From an uncultured Oscillospiraceae bacterium (lineage in GTDB: Bacteria; Bacillota; Clostridia; Oscillospirales; Oscillospiraceae), in the NCBI GenBank assembly GCA_910584045.1, contig CAJTYO010000064.1, positions 1 to 14,487 on the forward strand: a stretch of 14,487 nt of DNA. The letters are read 5' to 3'. The position numbers and the translations under genes were made by a program. Shown in pieces: positions 6,131 through 13,831 of this stretch. The first letter of the stretch is position 1, and each line of letters opens with the position of its first letter. The notes beneath the pieces are model-generated. The model was not told where the DNA came from. It did no database searches and saw nothing but the letters and a program-made list of their open reading frames with translations.

Positions 6131-7876
6131 TTGAAGCTGATGCTCCGTTACATGCGCCGTCATCTGGGCCGGATCAGCCTGGGCATGACGGTGAAAATTC
6201 TGGCCGCCTTTCTGGAGCTGCTGATCCCCTATGTGCTGGAGTACGTCATCGACCGCCTGGCGCCCGCGGGCCGGATCGGCCCCGTACTGGGCTGGGGGGC
6301 GGTGATGGCTGGTCTGGCCTGGGCGGTGAGGTGGGGGAACATCTTTGCCAACCAGTCGGCTGTGGCGGTGTCCAGGGACTGCACCCGCCGGCTGCGCCAG
6401 GACCTGTTCCGCCGTACCCTCACCCTCTCCGGCAGCCAGGCGGACCGCTTCGGCCTGCCCTCCCTCATCTCCCGTATGACGTCGGATTCCTACAACGTGC
6501 AGAACTTCATCACCTCCAGCCAGACGGTGGGGGTCCGGGCCCCCATCATGCTGGTTGGCGGGGTGTGCGTGGCGCTGACCATGGACGCGGCCCTGGCCTC
6601 CATCCTGTGCGTGCTGGCCCCGGTGATGACGGCCATGGTGATATTTGTCTCCCGCAGGGGCGTGCCCCTCTACGACCGCGTGCAGCGGGAGGTGGACGAG
6701 ATGACCCGGGTCATGCGGGAGAACGTCACGGGCGTGCGGGTGGTGAAGGCCCTGTGCAAGGAGCCCTATGAGGCCCGCCGGTTCCAGGCGGTCAACGACC
6801 GCCTGACCCGCAGCGATCTGACCGCCAGCACCGTGATGGCGATTCCCGCCCCCACGGTGCAGCTGTTTATGAACCTGGGGCTCATTCTGGTGGTGCTGGT
6901 GGGGGCCCGGCGGGTGGACGGCGGCGCGGCGGAGCCGGGGGTCATTCTGGCCTTTCTCATCTACTTCAACCTGATTCTCCACAGCGCTATGTCCTTCAAC
7001 CGGATTTTCATCATGCTGTCCAAGGCCTCCGCCTCGGCGGACCGGATCGCCGAGGTGCTGGACACGCCGGAGGACCAGCCGGTGCTGCCGCCCGCCCGGG
7101 CGGGCGGAAAGGCGGACGCCGCCTTCCTGGAGTTCGACCGCGTCTCCTTCACCCACGCCGGGGGAGCGGCGGCCCGGAGCGGGGACCGCCGGGGCAAGTG
7201 TCTGGACGATCTCAGCTTCCGCGTCAGCCGGGGGGAGACCCTGGGAATCATCGGCGGCACCGGCGCGGGGAAGAGTACGGTTATCAGCCTGCTGCTCCGC
7301 TTCTACGACGCGGACGAGGGGGCGGTATACGTGGACGGCCGGGACGTGCGCACCTACGAAAAGAAGGCGCTGCGGGAGAAATTCGGCGCGGCGTTCCAAA
7401 ACGATATGATCTTCGCGGAGACCATCCGGGAAAACGTCACCATGGGCCGACCCCTGGGGGAGGAGGATCTCCGCCGGGCGGCGGCGGACGCTATGGCCCT
7501 GGACTTCATCGAGGAGAAGCCGGGCGGCTTCGACTACCGCTCGGACATCAAGGGGGCAAACCTGTCCGGGGGGCAGAAGCAGCGGCTGTGCGTGGCCCGG
7601 GCTCTGGCGGCCCGGCCGGAGATATTGATCCTGGACGACGCGGCGTCGGCCCTGGACTACCGGACCGACGCCCGGCTGCGGCAGGCTCTGCGGGCGGGCT
7701 ATGCGGGCGTGACTACCGTGATCGTGGCCCAGCGGGTGAGCTCCATCCTCCACGCCGACCAGATTCTGGTTTTGGAGGAGGGGCGGATCATCGGCCGGGG
7801 CGTCCACGGGGAGCTGCTGGAGCGGTGCCCCGTCTATCGGGAAATCTATCAGTCGCAGATGGGGGAGCTGGGATGA
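6131..7876 (+). CDS. ABC exporter half-transporter, degenerate ATP-site subunit (MDR type)
   Basis: One half of a heterodimeric type-IV ABC exporter, likely for drugs, lipids or peptides. The 581-residue protein has a six-helix transmembrane domain (about 15-300) and a nucleotide-binding domain. Walker A is GGTGAGKST (375-383), the signature is intact LSGGQ (478-482), and Walker B is ILILDD (498-503). Two catalytic positions are altered: the Glu after the Walker B Asp is Asp503, and the switch-loop His is Gln534 (VIVAQRVSS). These are the marks of the non-hydrolysing partner in pairs such as BmrC or TM287. The likely start is TTG 6131, 10 bases after AGGGAGGGGG; the next in-frame ATG at 6140 is further from that site. 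The second subunit begins 34 bases downstream. Substrate unknown. Confidence 0.93.
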   Translation: MKLMLRYMRRHLGRISLGMTVKILAAFLELLIPYVLEYVIDRLAPAGRIGPVLGWGAVMAGLAWAVRWGNIFANQSAVAVSRDCTRRLRQDLFRRTLTLSGSQADRFGLPSLISRMTSDSYNVQNFITSSQTVGVRAPIMLVGGVCVALTMDAALASILCVLAPVMTAMVIFVSRRGVPLYDRVQREVDEMTRVMRENVTGVRVVKALCKEPYEARRFQAVNDRLTRSDLTASTVMAIPAPTVQLFMNLGLILVVLVGARRVDGGAAEPGVILAFLIYFNLILHSAMSFNRIFIMLSKASASADRIAEVLDTPEDQPVLPPARAGGKADAAFLEFDRVSFTHAGGAAARSGDRRGKCLDDLSFRVSRGETLGIIGGTGAGKSTVISLLLRFYDADEGAVYVDGRDVRTYEKKALREKFGAAFQNDMIFAETIRENVTMGRPLGEEDLRRAAADAMALDFIEEKPGGFDYRSDIKGANLSGGQKQRLCVARALAARPEILILDDAASALDYRTDARLRQALRAGYAGVTTVIVAQRVSSILHADQILVLEEGRIIGRGVHGELLERCPVYREIYQSQMGELG

Positions 7877-7910
7877 CCGGCGTTCCCGGTGGGCAGGGAG
7901 GAGAGGGGGG

Positions 7911-9689
7911 ATGCCGCGGATGGCCCGCGTAAATGAGAAAACCGAGAAGCCAAAGGACGCGAGGGGAACGCTGCGCCGCCTGCTAAGCTATCTCATGGTG
8001 CGCCGGGGGGCGCTGGCGGCTGTTTTGCTGGCGTCCCTGGCGGGGAACGTTCTCTCCCTTCTGGGGCCAAGGCTGGCGGGCTCTGCCGTGGGCGCGGCCG
8101 CCGCGGGGAGGGGGCTGGTGGACTTCCGGGAGGTGTACCGCTGCGCCTGGGGAATGCTGGTCTGCTATCTGGGCTCCTCCGTCCTCACCTTCGCGGTGAA
8201 CTTCGGCATGATGCGGGTCGGCCGGCTGGTAGCCAAAAAGCTCCGGGAGGACGTATTCCGCAAGCTGCTGGAGCTGCCGGTCGGCTTCTTCGACCAGAAC
8301 CAGGCCGGCGATATTATCAGCCGCGTCTCCTACGACGTGGACGTGGTCAGCACCTGCATCTCCACGGACCTGACCCAGATCGTCACCAGCGTGGTCACCG
8401 TCGCCGGCTCCTTTGTCATGATGGCGGTCATCAGCCCGGCTCTCACCTGCGTCACCCTGGTGACCATCCCCCTGGCCATCCTGTATACCAGGTGGATGAA
8501 TCGGGTGACTAAGCCGCTGTTTTCCCGCCGCTCCGCCGCCTACGGCGGGATGAACGGCTTTGCGGAGGAGAAATTTTCCGGCCTGCGCACCATCCAGGGC
8601 TACGCCCGAGAGGAGGAGACAGCGGAAAAATTCGAGAGCTTCAACCAAAGCGCCGCCGACGCCTACTACCAGGCCGCCCGCGCCGCCAAACGGATGGGGC
8701 CCAACGTGCGCTTTATCAACGAGCTGGGCTTGGCCCTGATCGGGATGCTGGGGAGCGTTCTGTATATGGGCGGGCGGATCGGGTTGGAGCAGATATCCTC
8801 CTTTGTGCTCTACTCCCGGAAGTTCTCCGGGCCGATTAATGAGATCGCCAACGTCACGGGGGAGATTTATTCCGCTCTGGCGGCGGCGGAGCGGGTGTTC
8901 CACCTGCTGGACACGCCCGGAGAGAGGGCGGACGCGCCGGCGGCGGAGGCCCTCGCGGAGGTGCGGGGGGACGTCCTGCTGGAGGACGTGTCCTTCGGCT
9001 ATACGCCGGAGCGGTCCATCCTGCGGGAGGTCTCCCTCCACGCCGCTCCCGGGCGGCTGGTGGCCATCGTTGGCCCCACCGGCGCGGGAAAGACTACCAT
9101 CATCAACCTGCTCATGCGCTTCTATGACTTTCAGACGGGGACGGGACAGGTGGACGGCAGGGACATGTATGCCGTTACGCGCCGGAGCCTGCGGCAGTCC
9201 TACGCCATGGTGCTGCAGGATACCTGGTTGTTCCAGGGCACGGTGTGGGAGAACATCGCCTACGGCCGGGAAAACGCCACCCGGGAGGAGGTGGCCGCCG
9301 CCGCCAAGGCCGCCCATATCCACGCCGCCATTATGCAGCTGCCCCAGGGCTACGACACGGTCCTGCGGGAGGACGGGGGCAACATCTCCAAGGGGCAGAA
9401 GCAGCTGCTGACCATCGCCCGGGCCATGCTGTACGACGCAAAAATGCTGATTTTGGACGAAGCCACCAGCAATGTGGACACCGCCACGGAGCGGCAGATT
9501 CAGGCGGCCATGCGGGAGCTGATGGCCCGAAAAACCTGCGTGGTCATCGCCCACCGGCTCAGCACGATTCAGAACGCGGACCACATCCTGGTGGTGGATC
9601 AGGGCCGGGTGATGGAGCAGGGGACACATCGGGAGCTGATGGAAAAGAGGGGCGTATATTACCGGCTATATGCCGCGCAGTTCGAATAG
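7911..9689 (+). CDS. ABC exporter half-transporter, catalytic subunit (MDR type)
   Basis: Partner of the preceding half-transporter. The 592-residue protein has a transmembrane domain (about 28-320, including EEKFSGLRTIQGYARE, the intracellular coupling segment) and a nucleotide-binding domain: Walker A GPTGAGKTT (388-396), Walker B MLILDEAT with catalytic Glu517, and switch His548 in VIAHRLST, all canonical. Its signature motif, however, is ISKGQ (492-496) instead of LSGGQ. Because each ATP site is built from one subunit's Walker motifs and the other's signature, this subunit's intact Walker and His pair with the intact LSGGQ of subunit 1 to give one working site; the other site is degenerate. 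ATG 7911 follows GGGAGGAGA. Comparable to BmrD/TM288/LmrD. An alternative in-frame ATG at 7920 is possible. Confidence 0.94.
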   Translation: MPRMARVNEKTEKPKDARGTLRRLLSYLMVRRGALAAVLLASLAGNVLSLLGPRLAGSAVGAAAAGRGLVDFREVYRCAWGMLVCYLGSSVLTFAVNFGMMRVGRLVAKKLREDVFRKLLELPVGFFDQNQAGDIISRVSYDVDVVSTCISTDLTQIVTSVVTVAGSFVMMAVISPALTCVTLVTIPLAILYTRWMNRVTKPLFSRRSAAYGGMNGFAEEKFSGLRTIQGYAREEETAEKFESFNQSAADAYYQAARAAKRMGPNVRFINELGLALIGMLGSVLYMGGRIGLEQISSFVLYSRKFSGPINEIANVTGEIYSALAAAERVFHLLDTPGERADAPAAEALAEVRGDVLLEDVSFGYTPERSILREVSLHAAPGRLVAIVGPTGAGKTTIINLLMRFYDFQTGTGQVDGRDMYAVTRRSLRQSYAMVLQDTWLFQGTVWENIAYGRENATREEVAAAAKAAHIHAAIMQLPQGYDTVLREDGGNISKGQKQLLTIARAMLYDAKMLILDEATSNVDTATERQIQAAMRELMARKTCVVIAHRLSTIQNADHILVVDQGRVMEQGTHRELMEKRGVYYRLYAAQFE

Positions 9690-9752
9690 TGGGAAAATCT
9701 GCATCTTTAATCCTCGCGCCTGCTGGGCAAGCTAAGTCCGGGGTGAGAAAAG

Positions 9753-9929
9753 ATGGCTGATACAATTCCTGACATGTTTGATCTGGACGGCCCCTTTGTG
9801 GGCCGGGACAACCGCCCGGAGGACAGAGAGCGGCGGTTCATGCTGGTGGGCGGCCCCTGGGGGCCGATGTACCCTATGGGCGTGTTCCCACAGTGGGAGA
9901 ACGAGGAAGAGGCGGACCCCAATCCCTGA
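9753..9929 (+). CDS. Small acidic hypothetical protein (58 residues)
   Basis: Not recognised. ATG 9753 is preceded by GGGGTGAG five bases upstream, giving 58 codons to TGA 9929. The product begins MADTIPDMFDLDGPF, has a central basic stretch (REDRE/ERR region, about 21-29), a Gly/Pro/Met-rich hydrophobic patch (GGPWGPMYPMGVFPQW, about 34-49) and an acidic tail (ENEEEADPNP). No membrane helix or signal peptide is evident. It lies 63 bases after the exporter pair, on the same strand, and ahead of a terminator, so it may be the last gene of that operon. Supporting points are position, ribosome binding site and non-random composition; against is its length. Confidence 0.55.
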   Translation: MADTIPDMFDLDGPFVGRDNRPEDRERRFMLVGGPWGPMYPMGVFPQWENEEEADPNP

Positions 9930-10232
9930 CGGTGATTGGGCGATCCGGCCGGCAGGGCCCGGCGGACGGGGTGATCTTCCGGCTTATAAGGCAAAGGGGA
10001 CCGGGCAGAAGCCCGGTCCCTTTCTGGAGAGAGCTTACAGGCCCTTCTCGTAGGACTCGATCATCTTCTTGAAAATGATGTCCAAACGAAAGCTGAACTT
10101 TGAGCGGGCCGACCGGACGGCGGCGGGGCATCGGGCTGTGGCTACATATCGGGCGGAGCTGCGGGTATGACAATACGGGCGGCCTGCATACATAATAAAA
10201 AGCACAGTTCGAGGGCCGCTCAAAATTCCTGG
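9930..10232. other. Intergenic stretch without a convincing gene
   Basis: Contains the hairpin at 9997-10024. Immediately beyond it, on the minus strand, a stop codon at 10035-10037 ends a reading frame whose last 20 or so residues (KFSFRLDIIFKKMIESYEKGL region, 10038-10100) look protein-like. Upstream of that the frame degenerates and no start with a ribosome binding site is found (the nearest ATG is at 10193, with none). It may be the 3' remnant of a lost gene. Nothing else was recognised. Confidence 0.3.
9997..10024. terminator. Intrinsic terminator after the exporter/small-protein unit
   Basis: 10-bp perfect GC-rich stem (9997-10006 with 10011-10020), loop AGAA, then TTTCT. It ends rightward transcription of the exporter operon. 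In the opposite direction the stem is followed by CTTTGCC, a weaker end. Confidence 0.75.
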
Positions 10233-10261
10233 TTGACAGAAGAGGAAATTCTTTATATAAT
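10233..10261 (+). promoter_or_regulatory. Perfect consensus sigma-A promoter of greA-lysS
   Basis: -35 TTGACA (10233-10238), exactly 17 bases, -10 TATAAT (10256-10261): both hexamers and the spacing are the textbook consensus. The transcription start would be near 10268, giving a leader of about 58 bases with no obvious riboswitch or T-box. It indicates strong constitutive expression of the two housekeeping genes behind it. Confidence 0.85.
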
Positions 10262-10325
10262 TCATAAGATAAGCTGAAACGACGCGCCGGATGTCCTGCG
10301 CGAAGGATAGAAAGGATCGACCGTA

Positions 10326-10802
10326 ATGAAAAAAGAGTTTAAGATGAGCCAATCCCGCTTTGACGAGCTTCAAAAGGAGCTGAACTACCTGAAAACCACC
10401 CGCAGCGACGAGGTGGCGGAGATGATCAAGGTGGCCAGAGGCTTTGGCGACCTGAGCGAGAACAGCGAGTATGACGAGGCGAAGAACGAACAGGGCAAGC
10501 TCTATTCCCGCATCGGCGAGCTGGAGAACGTGCTGACCCACGCGGTGATCATTGAGGAGGCCGATATGCCCACCGACCAGGTGACTATCGGCTCCACCGT
10601 CACCGTCACCGCGGTAGGGAACGGCACGAGCCGTAGCTTTAAGATCGTGGGCAGCCAGGAGGCCGACGCCATGCATGGCATTATCAGCGAGGACTCCCCT
10701 TTCGGCAAAAGCCTTATGGGACACAGGGAGGGGGATACCGTCACCGTTACTGCCCCTGCGGGGGAGATCAAATACCGTATCGATAAGATCGAGCGGTCCT
10801 GA
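10326..10802 (+). CDS. greA: Transcription elongation factor GreA
   Basis: Rescues backtracked RNA polymerase by inserting its coiled coil into the secondary channel and stimulating cleavage of the RNA 3' end. The 158-residue protein is the normal length. The N-terminal antiparallel coiled coil (about 8-78) carries the acidic tip GDLSENSEYDEAK (41-53), with Asp42 and Glu45 matching the catalytic Asp41/Glu44 of E. coli GreA. The C-terminal FKBP-like domain (about 83-156) includes VGSQEAD, ISEDSPFGKSLMG and GD.V.V.AP.GE, all typical. ATG 10326 has AAAGGA about 10 bases upstream. It is first in an operon with lysS, a frequent arrangement in Firmicutes, behind a perfect sigma-A promoter. Confidence 0.97.
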   Translation: MKKEFKMSQSRFDELQKELNYLKTTRSDEVAEMIKVARGFGDLSENSEYDEAKNEQGKLYSRIGELENVLTHAVIIEEADMPTDQVTIGSTVTVTAVGNGTSRSFKIVGSQEADAMHGIISEDSPFGKSLMGHREGDTVTVTAPAGEIKYRIDKIERS

Positions 10803-10850
10803 GTATCGCTCAGCGGGAGAGAAGTACGACACATAAGAGGAGAGACAGCT

Positions 10851-12347
10851 ATGGCTGAGAACAACAGCACACCCGAGGTCCAGCAGGACCTCAGCGAAAT
10901 CCTGCGTGTACGCCGGGAGAAGCTGTCCGCGCTGCAGAGCGAGGGCCGCGATCCTTTCCAGGAGACCAAGTTCGTGGTGAGCATCCACGCTCGGGAAATT
11001 AAAGAGCGCTTTGACGAGCTGGAAGGCCAGGAGGTCACCATCGCCGGCCGTCTGATGAGCAAGCGGGGGATGGGGAAGGTCAGTTTCTGTGATTTGCAGG
11101 ACAAATCAGGCCGTATCCAGCTCTACGCCCGGAAGGACGAAATGGACGAGGAGGCGTACAACCGCTTCAAAAAGTACGACATTGGAGACATCGTAGGGGT
11201 GAGGGGCGAGGTCTTTCGCACCCAGCGTGGCGAGATGAGTGTGCGGGGACGGGAGATCACTTTGCTGTCGAAGTCCCTGCTGCCCCTGCCGGAGAAGTTC
11301 CATGGGCTGACCGACAAGGAAACCCGTTATCGTCAGAGGTATGTGGATCTGATCATCAATCCGGAGGTTCGGCGGAATTTTGAGATTCGCAGCGCCTTTA
11401 TCAAGTATCTGCGGAACTTCCTGGACGGCCGTGGGTATATGGAGGTGGAGACGCCGGTGCTGAACACCATCAGCGGCGGGGCCACCGCCCGGCCCTTCAT
11501 CACCCACCACAACACCCTGGACATCGATATGTACATGCGCATCGCCACGGAGCTGCCTTTGAAACGACTGATTGTGGGCGGCATGGAGCGGGTCTATGAG
11601 GTGGGCCGCATTTTCCGCAACGAGGGAATGGATACTAAACACAATCCGGAGTTCACCTCCGTGGAGCTGTACGAGGCATACGCCGACTTCAACGATATGA
11701 TGGATCTCTTCGAGGCGCTGCTCAGCGGCGCGGCAAAGGACATCTGCGGGAGCTATCAGCTCCATTGGCAGGGGGAGGACGTCGACCTGACACCTGGCTG
11801 GCCCCGGTTGAGCATGGCGGAGGCGGTGAAACAGCACCTGGGAGTGGATTTCATGGCTATTGCCAGTGACGAGGAGGCTGTGGCAGCCGCCAAAGGCGCG
11901 GGGGTGAATATGGACGGCGTGGAGCCCACCTGGGGTCATGCGCTGTATGAGTGCTTCGACCAGAGGGTGGAGGCCAAGTTGGTCCAGCCCACCTTCATCA
12001 CTATGCACCCGGTGGACGTATCCCCGCTGGCCAAGCGGTCCCCCAAGGACCCCAGGGTCACGGAGCGGTTTGAATTGTTCGTGTGCCGCAGCGAGATGGG
12101 CAATGCTTTCTCTGAACTCAACGATCCCATTGACCAGCGCCAGCGCTTCCAGAAAGAGGTGGAGGCCCGGGCTAAAGGCGACGACGAGGCAGGTATGATG
12201 GATGAGGATTTCCTCACCGCGCTGGAATACGGAATGCCGCCCACAGGTGGGCTGGGTATCGGGATAGACCGATGCGTCATGCTGCTTACCGGCAGTGATT
12301 CTATCAGGGATGTGATTTTGTTCCCCACGATGAAGCCGTTAGATTAA
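10851..12347 (+). CDS. lysS: Lysyl-tRNA synthetase, class II
   Basis: Charges tRNA-Lys with lysine. The 498-residue protein is typical of the class II enzyme. The N-terminal OB-fold anticodon-binding domain (about 60-150, VTIAGRLMSKRGMGKVSF and IQLYARKD) precedes the catalytic domain. Motif 1 lies around YMEVETPVL, motif 2 is FRNEGMDTKHNPEFT (255-269, Arg256 contacts ATP), and motif 3 is GLGIGIDR (467-474) with the ATP-binding Arg474. The C-terminus RDVILFPTMKPLD is complete. AGGAGAG precedes ATG 10851, and the gap to greA is 48 bases, so the two are co-transcribed. Integrative-element sequences begin immediately past its stop codon without disturbing the reading frame. Confidence 0.98.
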   Translation: MAENNSTPEVQQDLSEILRVRREKLSALQSEGRDPFQETKFVVSIHAREIKERFDELEGQEVTIAGRLMSKRGMGKVSFCDLQDKSGRIQLYARKDEMDEEAYNRFKKYDIGDIVGVRGEVFRTQRGEMSVRGREITLLSKSLLPLPEKFHGLTDKETRYRQRYVDLIINPEVRRNFEIRSAFIKYLRNFLDGRGYMEVETPVLNTISGGATARPFITHHNTLDIDMYMRIATELPLKRLIVGGMERVYEVGRIFRNEGMDTKHNPEFTSVELYEAYADFNDMMDLFEALLSGAAKDICGSYQLHWQGEDVDLTPGWPRLSMAEAVKQHLGVDFMAIASDEEAVAAAKGAGVNMDGVEPTWGHALYECFDQRVEAKLVQPTFITMHPVDVSPLAKRSPKDPRVTERFELFVCRSEMGNAFSELNDPIDQRQRFQKEVEARAKGDDEAGMMDEDFLTALEYGMPPTGGLGIGIDRCVMLLTGSDSIRDVILFPTMKPLD

Positions 12348-12457
12348 TGAAACCGTTGCGGCGCAAGGGTTTTAGTGGCGTTGGGTTGATTTGAAATGCC
12401 CATTTGCCCAGAATTTGCCCATTTCAGAGAGAACTTTTTATAAACCTATAGAGGTTT
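12348..12457. other. Post-lysS spacer with GCCCA repeats, possible attachment/integrase-binding region
   Basis: Contains TGCCCA at 12397, 12405 and 12416, with the 9-mer ATTTGCCCA repeated at 12402-12410 and 12413-12421. These are framed by an inverted pair TGAAATG (12392-12398) and CATTTCA (12420-12426). A 7-bp hairpin TAAACCT-ATAG-AGGTTTA follows (12441-12458). The stretch lies between an intact housekeeping gene and the 3' end of an integrase remnant, exactly where an att end with recombinase-binding repeats is expected. The crossover site itself cannot be placed without the other end of the element or an empty relative. Confidence 0.4.
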
Positions 12458-12490
12458 AGCAAAGCGGGAGGCGTTGCCTCCCGCTTTGCT
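12458..12490. terminator. Bidirectional terminator after lysS / integrase remnant
   Basis: Perfect 15-bp stem (12458-12472 with 12476-12490) and a 3-base loop, followed rightward by ATTTGG. It lies 10 bases past the integrase remnant's stop on the opposite strand and about 110 bases past lysS, so it can end both. It probably came with the element rather than with lysS. Confidence 0.75.
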
Positions 12491-12500
12491 ATTTGGAGCC

Positions 12501-12611
12501 TTATTCATCGTCTTCTGCCTTGGCTGGTCCCCTTTTCTTTTGCAGCTTCTCCGCCAGTTTATCAAACTCGCTCTTTTTCATATCCTGTGTGATGTGGGTG
12601 TAGATATTCAT
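12501..12611 (-). pseudogene. C-terminal remnant of a tyrosine-recombinase integrase
   Basis: The minus strand reads 36 codons ending in TAA 12501: MNIYTHITQDMKK, then SEFDKLAEKLQKK and a charged tail AKAEDDE. The segment IYTH is the catalytic-tyrosine motif of phage/ICE integrases and XerC/D (compare QIYTHV in XerD), and the helix after it matches integrase C-termini such as those of Tn916-like elements. The catalytic Tyr codon is at 12600-12602. The sequence upstream of the Met (beyond 12611) is no longer integrase but belongs to a Cna-B gene on the other strand, so the SAM-like and most of the catalytic domain are gone. It cannot be functional. Its position beside lysS suggests the element integrated here. 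Confidence 0.72.
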
Positions 12612-13767
12612 AAAGGACGGCGGCACCGCCACATTGGAAATCACCAACCGGCAGACCGGCAGCGCCCTCATTCATAAGGTGGACAGTCTCACCGGCGAAG
12701 GCATCTACGGCGTGACATTCCTGCTCTCTGACGCCAAGGGGAACCCCGTGGGCACCTATCAGAGCGACAACGAGGGGTATGTGTATATCGACCAGGGCCT
12801 TGCGGACGGTAAGTACACCATCCGGGAAATTGAGTGCGCGGACGGCTACATTTTGGACACCCAGCCCAAGACCATTTATGTGCAGTATGGCGGCTGTACC
12901 ACCATCACCTGGCCTAATACCGCCGTCCGTGGACAAATCCAGATTATCAAGAAGTCCGCAGACTACAACCCCACCAACGGCCTGCCTGCCGGAACTCTGC
13001 TGGAGGGAGCCACCTTTGAGATTTACAACGAGCGCAACGGGAACAAGGTGGACACCATTGTAACCGGGGCCAACGGCCTCGCGTCCTCCAAGGCCCTCCC
13101 CCTGGGCCGCTACACCATCCGGGAGACAAAGGCCCCGGCCAACTACGGCGCGTCCTCGGAAACCTATACCGCCGTGTTGGAGTACAGCGGCCAGATTGTC
13201 AAGCTGGAAATCACCAATAAGAGCCTGTCCACCGGCGTTTCCATTGAAAAGACCGGCCCCAAGGAGGCCACCAGCGGCCAGCCTGTCCGCTATGTGTTCT
13301 CCCGGATCGGCAACACCAGCAACGTCATGCTCCAGTCGTTCTACTGGCGCGACACCCTGCCCGCCGCCGTCCGGCTGGATAAGGTTGTCACCGGCACCTA
13401 CAATTTCCCCGGAACCTATAAGATCGTCTATAAGGTGAACAACACCGGGGACTACCGCACTCTGGCTGACAGTCTCAGCACCAGCCGAAACTACACGCTT
13501 ACCGCCAGTCCCACCGCCCTGGGCCTTGCCGCCAACGAGCGCGTCACGGAAATTATGTTCGTGTTCGGTCAGGTCCCCGGAGGCTTTAGCCAGGTGGAAG
13601 CCCCTATGCTCCACTGCAAGGCCGTGTCCGGCCTGACCGCAGGGAGCAGCTTTGTGAATGTGGCCGACGTGGGCGGAACCCATGACGGCGTATGGGTACA
13701 GGCCGTGTCCCGCTGGGTAACGACCGTGTACGGCAAGCCCACGCCCCTGCCCAAGACCGGCTATTAA
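12604..13767 (+). pseudogene. 5'-truncated Cna-B/SpaA-type surface adhesin ending in LPKTGY
   Basis: The frame opens just after a stop at 12601-12603, inside the integrase remnant, and runs to TAA 13767. There is no start with a ribosome binding site (a TTG at 12634 has none). It begins at the last strand of a repeat (TATLEITN), then one Cna-B domain (ALIHKVDSLTGEGIYGVTF to YILDTQPKTIYVQYGG), then a second (IQIIKKSAD to YTIRETKAPANYG and LEITN), then a DUF11/pilin-like beta domain. The conserved Lys, the Glu of REI/RETKAP and ITN Asn fit intramolecular isopeptide chemistry. The end is LPKTG, Tyr, stop: a sortase-type motif without the usual membrane helix and basic tail. Intact relatives are long surface proteins on ICEs of gut Firmicutes. 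It is probably a pseudogene because the signal peptide and upstream repeats are missing. Confidence 0.75.
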
Positions 13768-13777
13768 GAAATCCACC

Positions 13778-13816
13778 GGGAAATGCGTCTCACCGTGAGA
13801 CGCATTTCCCCCTTTT
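13778..13816 (+). terminator. Intrinsic terminator after the Cna-B fragment
   Basis: 15-bp perfect stem (13778-13792 with 13796-13810), 3-base loop, then CCTTTT. It begins 11 bases after the adhesin stop and precedes the ribosome binding site of the next gene. Confidence 0.8.
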
Positions 13817-13831
13817 GGAAAGGAGACTGCG

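Noticed and set aside
5684..7807. 707-codon minus-strand frame across spoVAC and the first exporter gene
   Set aside because: His/Pro/Arg/Gln-rich composition, opposite a gene with all ABC motifs; antisense artefact of GC-rich codons.
7983..9629. 548-codon minus-strand frame opposite the second exporter gene
   Set aside because: Same type of shadow, no recognisable domain and no start signal.
10075..10170. Plus-strand 31-codon frame beginning MMSKRKLNFERAD
   Set aside because: No ribosome binding site, very short, and followed by nothing coherent.
10268..10325. Possible T-box or riboswitch in the greA-lysS leader
   Set aside because: The leader is only about 58 bases with no T-box sequence or terminator-like hairpin.
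10035..10988. 317-codon minus-strand frame covering greA and the start of lysS
   Set aside because: It overlaps greA and its perfect promoter entirely; only the last 20 or so codons, outside greA, look protein-like and are noted separately.
12397..12421. TGCCCA repeats as a CRISPR fragment
   Set aside because: Units of 6-9 bases at 8- and 11-base spacing are far too short, and no cas genes are present.
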